64,000 nt of DNA from Saccharothrix sp. HUAS TT1 (GTDB lineage Bacteria; Actinomycetota; Actinomycetes; Mycobacteriales; Pseudonocardiaceae), in NCBI RefSeq assembly GCF_040744945.1, contig NZ_CP160453.1:7254001-7318000 (forward strand). Reading direction: 5' to 3'. Positions 46,445 through 57,040 of this stretch are shown piece after piece (position 1 is the first letter of the stretch; every line of letters starts with the position of its first letter). Both the position numbers and the translations under genes were made by a program. A model generated the notes under the pieces. It did not search any database. It was not told the DNA's origin and saw nothing but the letters and a program-made list of their open reading frames with translations.

Positions 46445-46849
46445 ATGACAGGAGACCTTCTGCCGATCGACCAAGTGGCCAAGGCATCGGGTGTCGCGTC
46501 GTCGGCACTGCGCTACTACGAGCGGGTGGGCCTGATCGAGGAGGGTCCGAAGATTCGCGGGAAGAGGCACTACCCGCACGACGTGCTCGACCGCCTGTCC
46601 ATGATCCGCACGTGCCAGAACATCGGGTTCAGCCTCACCGAGATCTCCTCGCTGCTGGACGAGGCCGAGGAGTCCGGCGGCTCGTGGCAGGAGATCGCGG
46701 CCCGGCGGCGCGCCTGCATCCAGCGCGAGATCGAGGAGCGGCAAGCCTGGTTGGACACGCTGAACTCGACCCTGGCGTGCGGCTGCCCGCAGCTGGTCAA
46801 GTGCCCGCAGGTCGCGGGGTGTCCCTTGATGGTCGCGTCGAACCCCTGA
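46445..46849 (+). CDS. MerR-family regulator with C-terminal Cys cluster
   Basis: A 134-residue MerR protein. The HTH is PIDQVAKASGVASSALRYYE, then R-V-G-L-I-E-E-G-P-K-I-R-G-K-R-H-Y. A dimer helix leads to a C-terminal cluster, ACGCPQLVKCPQVAGCPL, with four cysteines in CP motifs, reminiscent of SoxR-like Fe-S or metal sensors. ATG 46445 follows GGGGGAAG. By position it is the best candidate controller of the type-B promoters at the ATPase, MFS and small Cys-rich genes. Which ligand it senses (metal or redox-active compound) is open. Confidence 0.82.
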   Translation: MTGDLLPIDQVAKASGVASSALRYYERVGLIEEGPKIRGKRHYPHDVLDRLSMIRTCQNIGFSLTEISSLLDEAEESGGSWQEIAARRRACIQREIEERQAWLDTLNSTLACGCPQLVKCPQVAGCPLMVASNP

Positions 46850-46975
46850 GCGGTCCGATGTGGACGCGCCCGGTGTGGACACGTCCGGCCGGGCGCGAAC
46901 GGGGCGGAGCGGCGGTTCCCCGCCCGGTAGAGGCGGTGGCCGGGCGGGGAACGCCGTCAGGGCCGGATCACGGGA

Positions 46976-48468
<1,493 letters not shown>

Positions 48469-48498
48469 TGGACCTTCGGAGCACCAGCGGCCGAGGCA

Positions 48499-49509
48499 TT
48501 ATCGTGGCGGCCGGACGCTGTCCCGCGGCACGAGCGCCGGGTTCGCGGTGCGCCGGACGTCGTCGAGCGCGGTGCCGGCGAACTGCGCCAGCAGCAGGTC
48601 CAGGGCGTCCCGGGCGACGGCGCCGAAGTCCGGCCGGACGGTGGTCAGCGGCGGGATGAAGTACGCGGCCTCGGGCACGTCGTCGAACCCGACCAGGCTC
48701 ACGTCGTCCGGGACCCGCCTGCCGCGCTCCCCCATCGCCCGCAGGATGCCCAGCGCCAGGTGGTCGTTGGCCGCGAAGATCGCGGTCACGTCGGGCATCC
48801 GGGCCAGCACCTGGCCCGCCCGGTACCCGGACGCGGCGCTCCAGTCGGCGGGCACCACCGGCGGCACCTCCGCGCCCGCCGCCTCCAGCGCCGACCGCCA
48901 GCCCTTGATCCGGCCCGCGCTGTCGAACCAGTCCGGCGGCCCCGAGACGTGCCACACCGTGCGGTGACCCGCCTCCAGCAGGTGGCGGGTCGCCGCCGCG
49001 GCGCCCGCCTCCTGGTCCACGGTCACCAGCGGGGTCGAGCGCTCGGGGTCGCCGTCGACCATCACCAGCGGCACGCCGGGAGGGGCGGCGTCGACCGCGT
49101 CGTGGGCCGAGGCCGTCGGCGCGATGACCACGATGCCCGCCACCCACTGGTCGCGGTGCCGCTCCAGGGCCTTGGTGATCGACTCGCGGTCCAGCACGTT
49201 CACCCGGTGCGTGGTCACCACGAACCCGGCCGCCGACGCCACCTGCTCGAACGCCGCCAGCAGCGAGGCGGGTCCGCACAGGGTCGTGTTCTGGGCGACC
49301 ACCCCGATCAGCTGCGAGCGGCCCGTCACCAGCGCGCGGGCCACCCGGTTCGGGCGGTAGCCCAACTCGTCGATCGCCGCGCGGACCCGCAGGCGCGTCT
49401 GCTCCTGCACGTACGGGTGCCCGTTGAGCACCCGCGACACCGTCTGGTGCGAGACACCGGCCAGCCGAGCGACATCCGCCATCGCGGGCACACCGGAGGT
49501 CTTCCCCAC
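48499..49509 (-). CDS. LacI-family transcriptional regulator
   Basis: A 336-residue LacI/GalR regulator. The HTH is MADVARLAGVSHQTVSRVLN with the hinge helix G-Y-R-P-N-R-V-A-R-A-L, then a periplasmic-binding-like effector domain (VVAQNTTLCGPASLLAAFEQ, then V-V-A-I-A-P-T-like strands, ending I-P-P-L-T-T-V-R-P-D-F). The start is uncertain: GTG 49509 or an inner GTG/ATG, since HTH proteins usually begin within 10 residues of M-A-D-V. Repeats of TTAGC/GCTAA flank the gene. It sits between a cellulase and a CBM2 esterase gene, so a plant-polymer sugar is the likely effector. Confidence 0.88.
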   Translation of the reverse strand: MGKTSGVPAMADVARLAGVSHQTVSRVLNGHPYVQEQTRLRVRAAIDELGYRPNRVARALVTGRSQLIGVVAQNTTLCGPASLLAAFEQVASAAGFVVTTHRVNVLDRESITKALERHRDQWVAGIVVIAPTASAHDAVDAAPPGVPLVMVDGDPERSTPLVTVDQEAGAAAATRHLLEAGHRTVWHVSGPPDWFDSAGRIKGWRSALEAAGAEVPPVVPADWSAASGYRAGQVLARMPDVTAIFAANDHLALGILRAMGERGRRVPDDVSLVGFDDVPEAAYFIPPLTTVRPDFGAVARDALDLLLAQFAGTALDDVRRTANPALVPRDSVRPPR

Positions 49510-49611
49510 TACCGTCCAATCTGCGCGGCGCTCGCACTGGACCGGCCTGCTGGTCGTGAAAGTCGATGATCAATGTAGCCACGCCCCATTCGGGCAGTCA
49601 ACGCGAGCCCG

Positions 49612-49640
49612 CGCTAAATGTTCGCGCTTGGTGTTTAGCG
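49612..49640. promoter_or_regulatory. Inverted repeat CGCTAAA...TTTAGCG upstream of LacI gene
   Basis: CGCTAAA (49612-49618) and TTTAGCG (49634-49640) form an inverted repeat with 15 bases between, about 100 bases before the LacI start. They share the TTAGC core with the repeats at 48395-48468. Confidence 0.5.
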
Positions 49641-49660
49641 GGGCGAAAATGTTTCGCCCC
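49640..49660. terminator. Stem-loop downstream of the CE1 esterase gene
   Basis: GGGGCGAAA (49640-49648), loop ATG, TTTCGCCCC (49652-49660): a perfect 9-bp stem 75 bases after the esterase stop on the minus strand. Probably a terminator; overlap with the LacI operator repeat is possible. Confidence 0.55.
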
Positions 49661-49734
49661 GCCTGGCCTTGACAATCGAATGCGCGATCACCAACGCTGC
49701 TCGGACCCGGATGTCGATGAGATCCGCCCTCCCG

Positions 49735-51075
49735 TCAGGCGGTGGCGCAAGCCATCCCGTTGAGGGTGAAGGACGCGGGCTTGGCGGTGTTGCCGTTGTG
49801 GGTGGCCTGGAAGCCGATGCCGATGGAGGCGTTCGGCGGGATCGAGGCGTTGTAGGCGACGTTGCGCGCGGTCACCTGCCCGGACGTGGGCGAGTAGGTG
49901 GCGCTCCAGCCGGAGGTGATGGTCTGGCCGCCGGGCAGGGTGAAGGCCAGGGACCAGCCGTTGATCGCCGCGGCGCCGGTGTTGGTGATGGTGATGGTCT
50001 CGGTCAGGCCCGTGTTCCAGGCGTTCACGGTGCTGGTGACGCGGCACGTGCCGGGCGGCTGCGTGGTCGTGGTGGTCGTCGTCGTGGTGGTGGTCGTGGT
50101 GGTGGTGGTGGTCGTGGTTGTCGTGGTTGTCGTGGTGGTGGTCGGGTCGCCCGAGCCGTCGAGGCCGAAGAACGCGATGGCCCGTGCGGCCATGCCGGAC
50201 GACGGCAGGCTGTGCCCGGCGCCCTGGACGCTGTACGCCTCGACCTTGTCGCCGTAGCGGCGGCGGTTCCAGTTGGTCTGCGGCGTGTCGGTGGACGTCG
50301 GGGTCTGGCTCAGGCCGAACACGTCGGTCCACTGCTCGATCGACTCCTGGAGCAGCGCGTACGGCACGAGGGTGTCGTTGGTGCCGTGCCAGAGCTGCAC
50401 GCGCGGTCGCGTGCCGGTGTAGCCGGGGTACGCCTGCCGGACGGCGTCGCCCCACTGCTGCGGGGTGCGGTTGGCGCCGCCGTTGCCGGTGCACCGGGAG
50501 CTGCCGGGCGGGTAGTCGGCGGCGTTGGCGAAGCAGTTGTACGGCACGCCCATGAACGCCGCGCCCGCCTTGAACAGGTCCGGGTACAGGGCGAGCATGT
50601 GGTTGGTCATCATGCCGCCCGACGACGAACCGGTGACGAACACCCGGTTCGGGTCACCGCCGTAGCGCTGCTGCGCGTACGCCACCATCGACGCGATCGA
50701 CACCGGGTCGCTGCCGCCGCCGCGGCGCTTGGCCGCGTCGGACCACGTGTCGAAGCACTTGCCGAACCCCGCCTCCTGCTGGGCGCTGGGGTAGATCACG
50801 ACGAACCCGTGCCGGTCGGCCAGCGAGGCGAACTCGCTGCCGGAGTAGAACCCGGGACCCGAGCCGCCGCAGCCGTGCATGGCCACCACGACCCCGGGGT
50901 TCGCCGGCCGCGAGTCCGGCGCGTAGACGTGCATCCGCATCCCGCCGGGGTTGCTGCCGAAGCTGGTCACCTCGGTCAACGACGCCGCGACGGCGGGGGC
51001 GGGCGACGCGGCGACGAGACCCGCCACGAGCAGCGAAGCCACGGCGGCCGACAACAGGCTTGGTCCGGTCCTCAT
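49735..51075 (-). CDS. Secreted PHB-depolymerase/CE1-type esterase with CBM2
   Basis: 446 residues. Signal peptide (MRTGPSLLSAAVASLLVAG, cleavage near A-V-A-A), an alpha/beta-hydrolase esterase domain of the poly(3-hydroxybutyrate) depolymerase/feruloyl esterase (CE1) family, a 27-residue pure Thr linker, and a C-terminal CBM2. Catalytic residues: Ser in FVTGSSSGGMM, Asp in WHGTNDTLVP, His in QGAGHSLPS. The oxyanion HGCGGSG is typical. CBM2 targets the enzyme to cellulose or xylan, so acetyl- or feruloyl-esterase action on plant cell wall fits better than PHB. ATG 51075 starts the signal peptide. Confidence 0.9.
   Translation of the reverse strand: MRTGPSLLSAAVASLLVAGLVAASPAPAVAASLTEVTSFGSNPGGMRMHVYAPDSRPANPGVVVAMHGCGGSGPGFYSGSEFASLADRHGFVVIYPSAQQEAGFGKCFDTWSDAAKRRGGGSDPVSIASMVAYAQQRYGGDPNRVFVTGSSSGGMMTNHMLALYPDLFKAGAAFMGVPYNCFANAADYPPGSSRCTGNGGANRTPQQWGDAVRQAYPGYTGTRPRVQLWHGTNDTLVPYALLQESIEQWTDVFGLSQTPTSTDTPQTNWNRRRYGDKVEAYSVQGAGHSLPSSGMAARAIAFFGLDGSGDPTTTTTTTTTTTTTTTTTTTTTTTTTTTQPPGTCRVTSTVNAWNTGLTETITITNTGAAAINGWSLAFTLPGGQTITSGWSATYSPTSGQVTARNVAYNASIPPNASIGIGFQATHNGNTAKPASFTLNGMACATA
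50062..50142 (-). repeat. Poly-threonine codon repeat (27 ACN codons)
   Basis: An 81-base run of ACC/ACG/ACA codons encodes 27 consecutive Thr in the esterase linker. Such simple-sequence tracts are prone to length change by slippage in units of three. A shorter Thr run exists in the GH6 linker near 47300-47330. Confidence 0.85.
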
Positions 51076-51230
51076 GCGCTCGACTCCCTCGGTTCGCGCA
51101 CGGATAGATGACACTTAGAGTCCCGACCGTAAACCAAACTGTCAATCGACCGTCTCGACAGCCCGCCTTGCGCCACTCGGAGCCCGTTACAGTCGGTGCC
51201 GACCGATCCCAGAGCCGCAGCGGAGCCGCC

Positions 51231-52193
51231 GTGACCAGCCCGTACGACATCGAGGAGATCTTTCCGGGCGACGGGGTCCGGCTGCCCCGGCGGCAGGCCG
51301 GCAGCTCGCCGCAGGGCCTGACCGTGACCCTGATGGCCGACTACACCCTCGGCGCCCGCGCCTGGCTGCCGTCGGCGGCGATCGTGGCGCTGCTCGCCGA
51401 GGCGGGCGTGAGCCACGCCGGAGCCCGCGCCACCACCAGCAGGCTCGCCCGCCGCGGCGTGCTGGAGGCCAGCAGGCACGGCCGCAACAGCTCCTACCGG
51501 CTCACCGCGGCCGCCGCCCACAACCTCGCCGCCGGCGGGCGGTCCATCGCCGCCGCGGCCGTCGGCGACCGGGCCTGGGACCGGTGGTGGACGCTCATCG
51601 CCTTCTCGCTGCCCCAGGAAGAGGTCACCCGGCGGCGGGAGCTGCGCGGCCTGCTGCGCTGGCTCGGCCACGCGCCCCTCTACGACGGCCTGTGGATCTC
51701 ACCCCACGACCTCACCGACAAGCTCAGGGCGCAGCTGGTCGACCTCGCCCTCGGCGCCATGACCGTGTTCCGCGCGCGCCACGTCGACCTCGGCGCGACG
51801 ACCGGCCGCGCTCCCCTGGACGCCTGGGACACGGCGGCCATCGCCCGCCGGTACGAGGAGTTCATCGAGCGCTGGAGCCCGCTGGAGGCCGGAATCCGGG
51901 ACTCCCGGGTCACCGGGGTCGAAGCGGTCCGGGCCCGCACCGAGGTCATGGACACCTACCGCCGCCTCCCCATCCTCGACCCGGGGCTGCCCCTCGACCT
52001 GCTCCCGCCGGGCTGGCCGCGGGGTCGCGCCCGCGACCTGTTCGCCGCCGTCTACGACGGCCTCGCCGGCCCCGCCCAGGAGCACGTGCGCGACGTCGCG
52101 CGCCGGTTCACCACCGACCCGCTCGCCGACGTGCGCGCCCACACCGTCGCCGACCTGCTCGCCGGCGTGCCGGGCGGGACCGGCGCCCGCTGA
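51231..52193 (+). CDS. PaaX-family transcriptional regulator
   Basis: A 320-residue protein of the PaaX (phenylacetyl-CoA repressor) family: an N-terminal winged HTH (LPSAAIVALLAEAGVSHAGA, then R-L-A-R-R-G-V-L-E-A-S), a middle domain (RWWTLIAFSLPQEE, G-Y-D/H-G-L-W-I-S-P) and a C-terminal helical domain. GTG 51231 is chosen for the family's usual N-terminus. Family members respond to aryl-CoA or to unknown ligands. No phenylacetate genes are in the window, so the target is unknown. It is divergent from the CBM2 esterase and converges on the SGNH gene (stop codons abut). Confidence 0.85.
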   Translation: MTSPYDIEEIFPGDGVRLPRRQAGSSPQGLTVTLMADYTLGARAWLPSAAIVALLAEAGVSHAGARATTSRLARRGVLEASRHGRNSSYRLTAAAAHNLAAGGRSIAAAAVGDRAWDRWWTLIAFSLPQEEVTRRRELRGLLRWLGHAPLYDGLWISPHDLTDKLRAQLVDLALGAMTVFRARHVDLGATTGRAPLDAWDTAAIARRYEEFIERWSPLEAGIRDSRVTGVEAVRARTEVMDTYRRLPILDPGLPLDLLPPGWPRGRARDLFAAVYDGLAGPAQEHVRDVARRFTTDPLADVRAHTVADLLAGVPGGTGAR

Positions 52194-53312
52194 TCAGGCG
52201 CGCAGGGTCCACCGCTGGTTGGCCTGCCCGCTGCAGGTCCACAGGACCAGCTCGGTGCCGTTGCCGGTGCCCAGGTTGTACGCGTCCAGGCACAGGCCGG
52301 ACTGCGCGCTGGTGATCGTGCCGTCGGCGTTGACGTTCCACTGCTGGTTCGCGTCGCCGTGGCAGTCCCAGATCACGGCCCGGGTGCCGTTGGTCGTGCC
52401 CCGGCCGTAGGCGTCCAGGCACTTCGTGCCGAAGACCACCAGCTGCCTGGACGAGTTGTGCGTCCACGACTGGTTGGGTTGGCCGTGGCAGTCCCACAGC
52501 TGGAGCCGGGTGCCGTTGGCGGTGGACGAGCCCGGCACGTCCAGGCAGCGGCCCGAGGGCACGCCGACGACCTGCCTGCCGGACGACGTGACCGGGTCCC
52601 CGATGCTGCCGGGCACGGCGCGCAGCGCGGCGTGCCAGGTCGCGGCCATCTTGTCGTAGCCGGTGGCGGTGGGGTGGACGCCGTCGATCAGGTCGGCCGT
52701 CGTCAGGGCGGCGTGCATGTCCACCAGGTGCACCCGCTTGCCCGCGTCCACCTTGCCCCGCACCATGCCGGGGATCGTGGCGTTGAAGGTCCGGGCCGCG
52801 GCGTTCTGCCCGGAGTTGGCCAGCGGGATGATCGTCGCGACGAACACGTCGGCGTTCGGCGCGGTCGCGGTGATGCGGTCGACGAGCGCCGACAGCCGGG
52901 ACGGCGCGCTCGACACGTTGTGGTTCTGCAGGATGTCGTTGGTGCCGATGTGCAGCAGCACCGTGCGCGGGTTGGTGTTCCGCAGCCAGGTGACCACGTT
53001 CGCGTCGATCTGGTCGATGCGCCAGCCCGGGTGGCCCTGGTGGTCGTGGTCGCCCAGCGACGCCGGGCCGTTGAACTGGGAGCCGACGAAGTCGACCCGG
53101 TGGTTGCCCGCGCCGAAGCGCTGCCACAGCCCGATGCGGTAGCCGCCGGGCACCTGCGTCCCCTCGGTGATCGAGTCGCCCAGCGGCATCACCCGCACCC
53201 CGCCGTTGGACTCGGCGGCGGCCTGGCCGACCGGCAGCAGGGTGGTGGTGATCAAGGCGGTGGTGATCAGGGCCGCGGCGCGGGCGGCCAGTGCTCGGAG
53301 TCTCGGTCGCAC
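52194..53312 (-). CDS. Secreted SGNH esterase with ricin-type lectin domain
   Basis: 372 residues. Signal peptide, then an SGNH/GDSL hydrolase (about 38-235): block I MPLGDSITEG (Ser), block III HIGTNDILQN (Asn), block V D-G-V-H-P (Asp/His). The C-terminal ricin-B (CBM13) domain has three Q-x-W repeats (NQSW, NQQW, NQRW) and conserved C-L-D-x-P/A-Y. Such proteins deacetylate plant polysaccharides such as xylan. GTG 53312 starts the basic signal sequence. It is 47 bases downstream of the beta-helix gene on the same strand, and their lectin domains are similar, so the pair probably acts on one polymer. Confidence 0.9.
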   Translation of the reverse strand: MRPRLRALAARAAALITTALITTTLLPVGQAAAESNGGVRVMPLGDSITEGTQVPGGYRIGLWQRFGAGNHRVDFVGSQFNGPASLGDHDHQGHPGWRIDQIDANVVTWLRNTNPRTVLLHIGTNDILQNHNVSSAPSRLSALVDRITATAPNADVFVATIIPLANSGQNAAARTFNATIPGMVRGKVDAGKRVHLVDMHAALTTADLIDGVHPTATGYDKMAATWHAALRAVPGSIGDPVTSSGRQVVGVPSGRCLDVPGSSTANGTRLQLWDCHGQPNQSWTHNSSRQLVVFGTKCLDAYGRGTTNGTRAVIWDCHGDANQQWNVNADGTITSAQSGLCLDAYNLGTGNGTELVLWTCSGQANQRWTLRA

Positions 53313-53359
53313 GTCTTCTCCTGGGGGATCGGGTTCGGTCGGGCGTTGTGCCGTCGCTG

Positions 53360-55741
53360 TCAGTCGCGCGCGCTCCACTGCTGGTTCGCGCCGCCGTGGC
53401 ACGACCAGAGGTGGAGGAGCGTGCCGTTCGCGGTCCCGTTGCCGCTGGCGTCGAGGCACAGCCCGGACTGCACGCCGGTGATGGTGCCGTCGGCGTTGAC
53501 GTTCCACTGCTGGTTCGCCTGGCCGTTGCAGTCCCAGACGATCGCCGCGGTGCCGTTCGCGGTTCCCCGGCCGCTGGCGTCCAAGCACTTGCCGGACACC
53601 GTGAGCTGCTTGCCCGAGGTGAGGGTCCACCGCTGGTTGGCGCCGCCGTTGCAGTCCCAGAGCCGGGCCTGCGCGCCGTTGGCGGCGCCGCTCGCGACCT
53701 CGGCGCAACGACCCGACTGGCCGCCCACGAGCATCGCGTTCCGCGGGCCGCCGCCGCTGCTGCCACCCGGCCCGGCCGCGGCCATCACCGCCTGGGCGCC
53801 CGCGGGCCAGTTGCCGTTGGTGACGATGACGTTGCCGGACACCACGTTGCCGCGGTCGCCGTTGGTCACGTTCGTGCTGCCGTTGGTCGACCAGTTGTCG
53901 GTGACCCTCCAGTTGCCCATGTTCTCGCCGCCCCAGTAGTTCGCGGTCGCCCACGTGCCGGTGTTGGAGAACACGTTGTTGGTCGCGGTGTAGTAGCGCG
54001 AGCCCTCGTCGAAGTAGAGCCCGAAGTGGCCGTTGGTCCGCAGGCAGTGGTTCCCGCTGATCACCGCGTTCGGGTTCGCCGCCAGCGTGTAGACGCACCC
54101 GCCGTCGTTCATCTGCTGCATGACGTCGTGGACGTAGTTGTTGACGAGCCGGTTGTCCGACGCCGTGGTGGGCGTCGTGTAGCGCGGCTGGTAGTTGTAC
54201 AGGCCGCGGTTGGCGTAGTGGTTGCTGCCGCCCGCGTCGTTGGCGCCCCAGCCGTAGCCGATCGACATGCCGGAGTACGGCATGTTGTAGATCTCGTTGT
54301 GGGACACGGTCGCGGTGCTCACGTAGGTGTTCAGCACCGAGACGTTGCCCCGGTACTCGACGCCGAGGTCGTGGATGCGGTTGTAGCTGACGGTGATGTT
54401 CCGGTTGACCATCCGCTGGTCGCTCGGGTGGTGCGCGTCGGCGCGCACGCCGCCGACCACGACGCCGCCGGCCGAGCTGCGAGCGATCTCCGACCGGGTG
54501 ACCGTGATGTCGCGCGCGCCGAGGCCGACCCCGCTCGCGTGGGCGTTGGCGTCGTTGCCGATGCCGATGGCGGTCTGGCCGAGGTTGACGAACCGCGACT
54601 CGCTGAACGCGATGTCGGCGGCGGCGGACACCTGCACGGCGGCGGGCATCTGGCTCCAGTGCGGGCGGGCGGCCTCGAACTGGGCGCACCCGTTCTGGCA
54701 CGAGGTGATCCGGTCGGCGGGCCAGTTCCAGTTGCCCGCCAGGTAGGCGCCGGTCTGCTGGTCCGCGTAACCCTGGTCGCCGCTGGGGCCGAGCCAGCTG
54801 GTGCCGGTGAACGTGATGCCGCTGAACGAGATGTGGTGCGCGGGCGCGTCGTAGGTGCCGCCGATGTTCACCAGGGACTGCAGCACGGGCAGTTCCACGC
54901 TGACGGCGCTCATGTCCTGCCCGGCCAACGGGATGTAGGACAGCGCTCCCGTCGCGGGGTCGAGGTGCCACTCCCCCGGCGAGTCCAGGAACCGGTGGGA
55001 GTTGACCAGGTAGAGGGGGCCCGCCCGGTGCGGGGCGGCCAGCGTGTCGTACCCGAAGGTGTTGTTGTTCCACGCGGGTTGCCGCATCGTGAGGAAGTTC
55101 CCGCTGATGGCCTGCACCGGCGAGTACCGGTCGGTGAACGAGTTGACGCTCTCCACCTCGACCCGGCCCTGGTCGGCCAGGGTGTTCAGGTAGCCGAGCG
55201 CGGAGTTGGCGAACCTCATGCCCGTGCCGGTGAAGGTGAAGTCGGCCCGGTTGACCTGCGTGCGCGCCCGCGTCGCGATCGCGCCGTCGACGTACAGCTG
55301 CCGCGAGTCGATCCCGGTGGGGACGGTGGCGCGCCAGACGTTCCGGCCGGCGTCGACCACCGACCACCCGGTGACGGCGCGGGCGCCGCTGATGACGGGA
55401 CGCGCCGACGGGGCGGCCTGCCACCGCACGCGGTAGCCGTTGTTCCCGGAGTCCGCCGCGGTCAGCCGCAGCGGTTCGGTGAGCCGGTACACGCCGTCGG
55501 CGAGCTGCACGACGATGTCGCCGGACATGCCGGCGCTCTGCGACCGCACCGCGGCCTGGGCGGCGGACAACGAGCACGGCTGGGTGGCCGAGCAGCTGGT
55601 CCCGGCGCCGGAGGGCGAGGCGTGGAGGGTCGTGGTGGCGGCCTGCGCGGGCGGGGCGAGGGCCACCACCGCCGCCAGCACCGCGGCAGCGGTGGCGGCC
55701 GACAACGACCTTCGCACCGCGGGGGACGAGGACGCGAACAA
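53360..55741 (-). CDS. Secreted parallel beta-helix protein with ricin-type lectin
   Basis: 793 residues. TTG 55741 is chosen because it follows AGGAGG by five bases; a signal peptide follows (RRSLSAATAAAVLAAVVALA, cleavage after A-Q-A). The N-terminal Ig-like/lead-in segment precedes a right-handed beta-helix (about 330-610) with N-x-I/V repeats such as NRNITVSYNRIHDLGVEYRG and NNYVHDVMQQMNDGG, typical of polysaccharide lyases or inverting hydrolases. The C-terminal ricin-B domain has three Q-x-W repeats. Candidate acids lie in N-D-G-G and F-D-E-G-S-R. The polymer is unknown. It lies 107 bases after the enolase-superfamily gene, in the same direction as a sugar-uptake cluster. Confidence 0.85.
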   Translation of the reverse strand: MFASSSPAVRRSLSAATAAAVLAAVVALAPPAQAATTTLHASPSGAGTSCSATQPCSLSAAQAAVRSQSAGMSGDIVVQLADGVYRLTEPLRLTAADSGNNGYRVRWQAAPSARPVISGARAVTGWSVVDAGRNVWRATVPTGIDSRQLYVDGAIATRARTQVNRADFTFTGTGMRFANSALGYLNTLADQGRVEVESVNSFTDRYSPVQAISGNFLTMRQPAWNNNTFGYDTLAAPHRAGPLYLVNSHRFLDSPGEWHLDPATGALSYIPLAGQDMSAVSVELPVLQSLVNIGGTYDAPAHHISFSGITFTGTSWLGPSGDQGYADQQTGAYLAGNWNWPADRITSCQNGCAQFEAARPHWSQMPAAVQVSAAADIAFSESRFVNLGQTAIGIGNDANAHASGVGLGARDITVTRSEIARSSAGGVVVGGVRADAHHPSDQRMVNRNITVSYNRIHDLGVEYRGNVSVLNTYVSTATVSHNEIYNMPYSGMSIGYGWGANDAGGSNHYANRGLYNYQPRYTTPTTASDNRLVNNYVHDVMQQMNDGGCVYTLAANPNAVISGNHCLRTNGHFGLYFDEGSRYYTATNNVFSNTGTWATANYWGGENMGNWRVTDNWSTNGSTNVTNGDRGNVVSGNVIVTNGNWPAGAQAVMAAAGPGGSSGGGPRNAMLVGGQSGRCAEVASGAANGAQARLWDCNGGANQRWTLTSGKQLTVSGKCLDASGRGTANGTAAIVWDCNGQANQQWNVNADGTITGVQSGLCLDASGNGTANGTLLHLWSCHGGANQQWSARD

Positions 55742-55848
55742 GGGGACCTCCTGGCATCGGGGGGTGCGTGGTGCGGCGATCGGTCGGGGCGGCAACGGTT
55801 TCGGTGCCGCAGCGGTTCGGTGCCACAGCGGGTCAGGGCGGCAGCGGG

Positions 55849-57039
55849 TCAGGACGGCAGCGGGTTCAGCTGGTCGGGTGGGACGGCGGTGCGCGGCGCG
55901 ACGGCGAGCAGGCGCTGCCCGGCGCGTTCCGGCCGGACGTGCGGCCCCTCCGACGCCGGGGCGGGAACCGGGTGGCGTGCGGCGGCGACCGCTTCCTCGT
56001 CGACGCGCAGGCCCAGCCCCGGGCTGTCCCCCAGCACGAACGCGCCGTCCTCCACGTGCAGGTCGACCGAGACGCCGACCGGCGGGCACAGCTCCTGCAA
56101 CTCGCTGACCAGGTGGTTCGGCACCGACGTCGCGGCGTGCAGCAGCCCGAACGGGGTGGTGCCGATCGGGCTCACGGGCAGGTCGTGGGCGTGCGCGAGG
56201 GCCGAGACGCGCAGGAAGTGCGTGACGCCCCAGACCGCCGCGGCCTGCACGACGTCGACCGCGCCCGCCGAGATCAGCGGCCGGTACTGCTCCAGCCCGC
56301 TCAGGTTCTCCCCGCTGGCGACCGACGCCCGGACACCGCGGCTGACGGCGGCGTGCCCCTCCGCGTCCCAGCGCCGGACGGGCTCCTCGACCCAGGTCAG
56401 GTCGAGCACCCGCTCCAGCTCGCCGACGTGGCGGACCGCCTGCTTGCGGGTCAGGGACTCGTTGACGTCGAGCATCAGACCGGGTCGCGTCCCGCGGCCG
56501 GCGGCGGTCAGCACGTCGCGCACCAGGATCAGGCGGTCCCGGTCCCGGTCGACGTCCAGGCCGCCCTTGATCTTCGCCGCGCGCAGCCCGCGGTCGGCGT
56601 AGGCCCCGTACGCCGCCACGAGCTCGTCGTCGCCCAGTCCGATGTCCAGGCCGGAGGCGTACGCGGGCACGCGGCGGTCGCGCCCGCCGAGCAGCCGCCA
56701 CAGCGGTTCCCCGGCGACCTGCGCCTTGATGTCCCACAGCGCGGTGTCGAGGGCGCCGATGGTGCCGAACACCGCACCCGCGTGGCCCGCCTTGAACACC
56801 CGGCGCAGCATCCGGTCGTAGAGGGCGGTGACGCCGCGGGGGTCCTCGCCCTCGATCGCGGCGAAGACCGCCTCGATCTGCACGTGCGGCCCGAACCCGA
56901 CACCGGTGACACCCGCGTCCGTCTCCACGACGACGATCGGCACCGGGACGACACCGCCGGCGAGGACGCCGTTGGCGTCGCCGATCGGCCGTCCCCAGTC
57001 CTGGACGGTGGTGAGGGTCTGATAACCGGTGATGCGCAT
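55849..57039 (-). CDS. Enolase-superfamily (mandelate racemase-type) sugar acid dehydratase
   Basis: 396 residues. The N-terminal capping domain leads to a (beta/alpha)7-beta barrel. The base motif is A-A-K-I-K-G-G (KxK), metal ligands are L-D-V-N-E (Asp), V-E-E-P (Glu) and S-G-E-N (Glu). The family abstracts a proton alpha to a carboxylate; members act on sugar acids, consistent with a neighbouring sugar ABC transporter and LacI gene. No His-Asp dyad is obvious near the end (GTTPFGLLH), so the subgroup cannot be named. A Pro/Ala/Arg-rich tail of about 35 residues after L-G-L-R-V-D is unusual. ATG 57039 lies just after a permease remnant's stop. Confidence 0.88.
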   Translation of the reverse strand: MRITGYQTLTTVQDWGRPIGDANGVLAGGVVPVPIVVVETDAGVTGVGFGPHVQIEAVFAAIEGEDPRGVTALYDRMLRRVFKAGHAGAVFGTIGALDTALWDIKAQVAGEPLWRLLGGRDRRVPAYASGLDIGLGDDELVAAYGAYADRGLRAAKIKGGLDVDRDRDRLILVRDVLTAAGRGTRPGLMLDVNESLTRKQAVRHVGELERVLDLTWVEEPVRRWDAEGHAAVSRGVRASVASGENLSGLEQYRPLISAGAVDVVQAAAVWGVTHFLRVSALAHAHDLPVSPIGTTPFGLLHAATSVPNHLVSELQELCPPVGVSVDLHVEDGAFVLGDSPGLGLRVDEEAVAAARHPVPAPASEGPHVRPERAGQRLLAVAPRTAVPPDQLNPLPS

Positions 57040-57040
57040 G

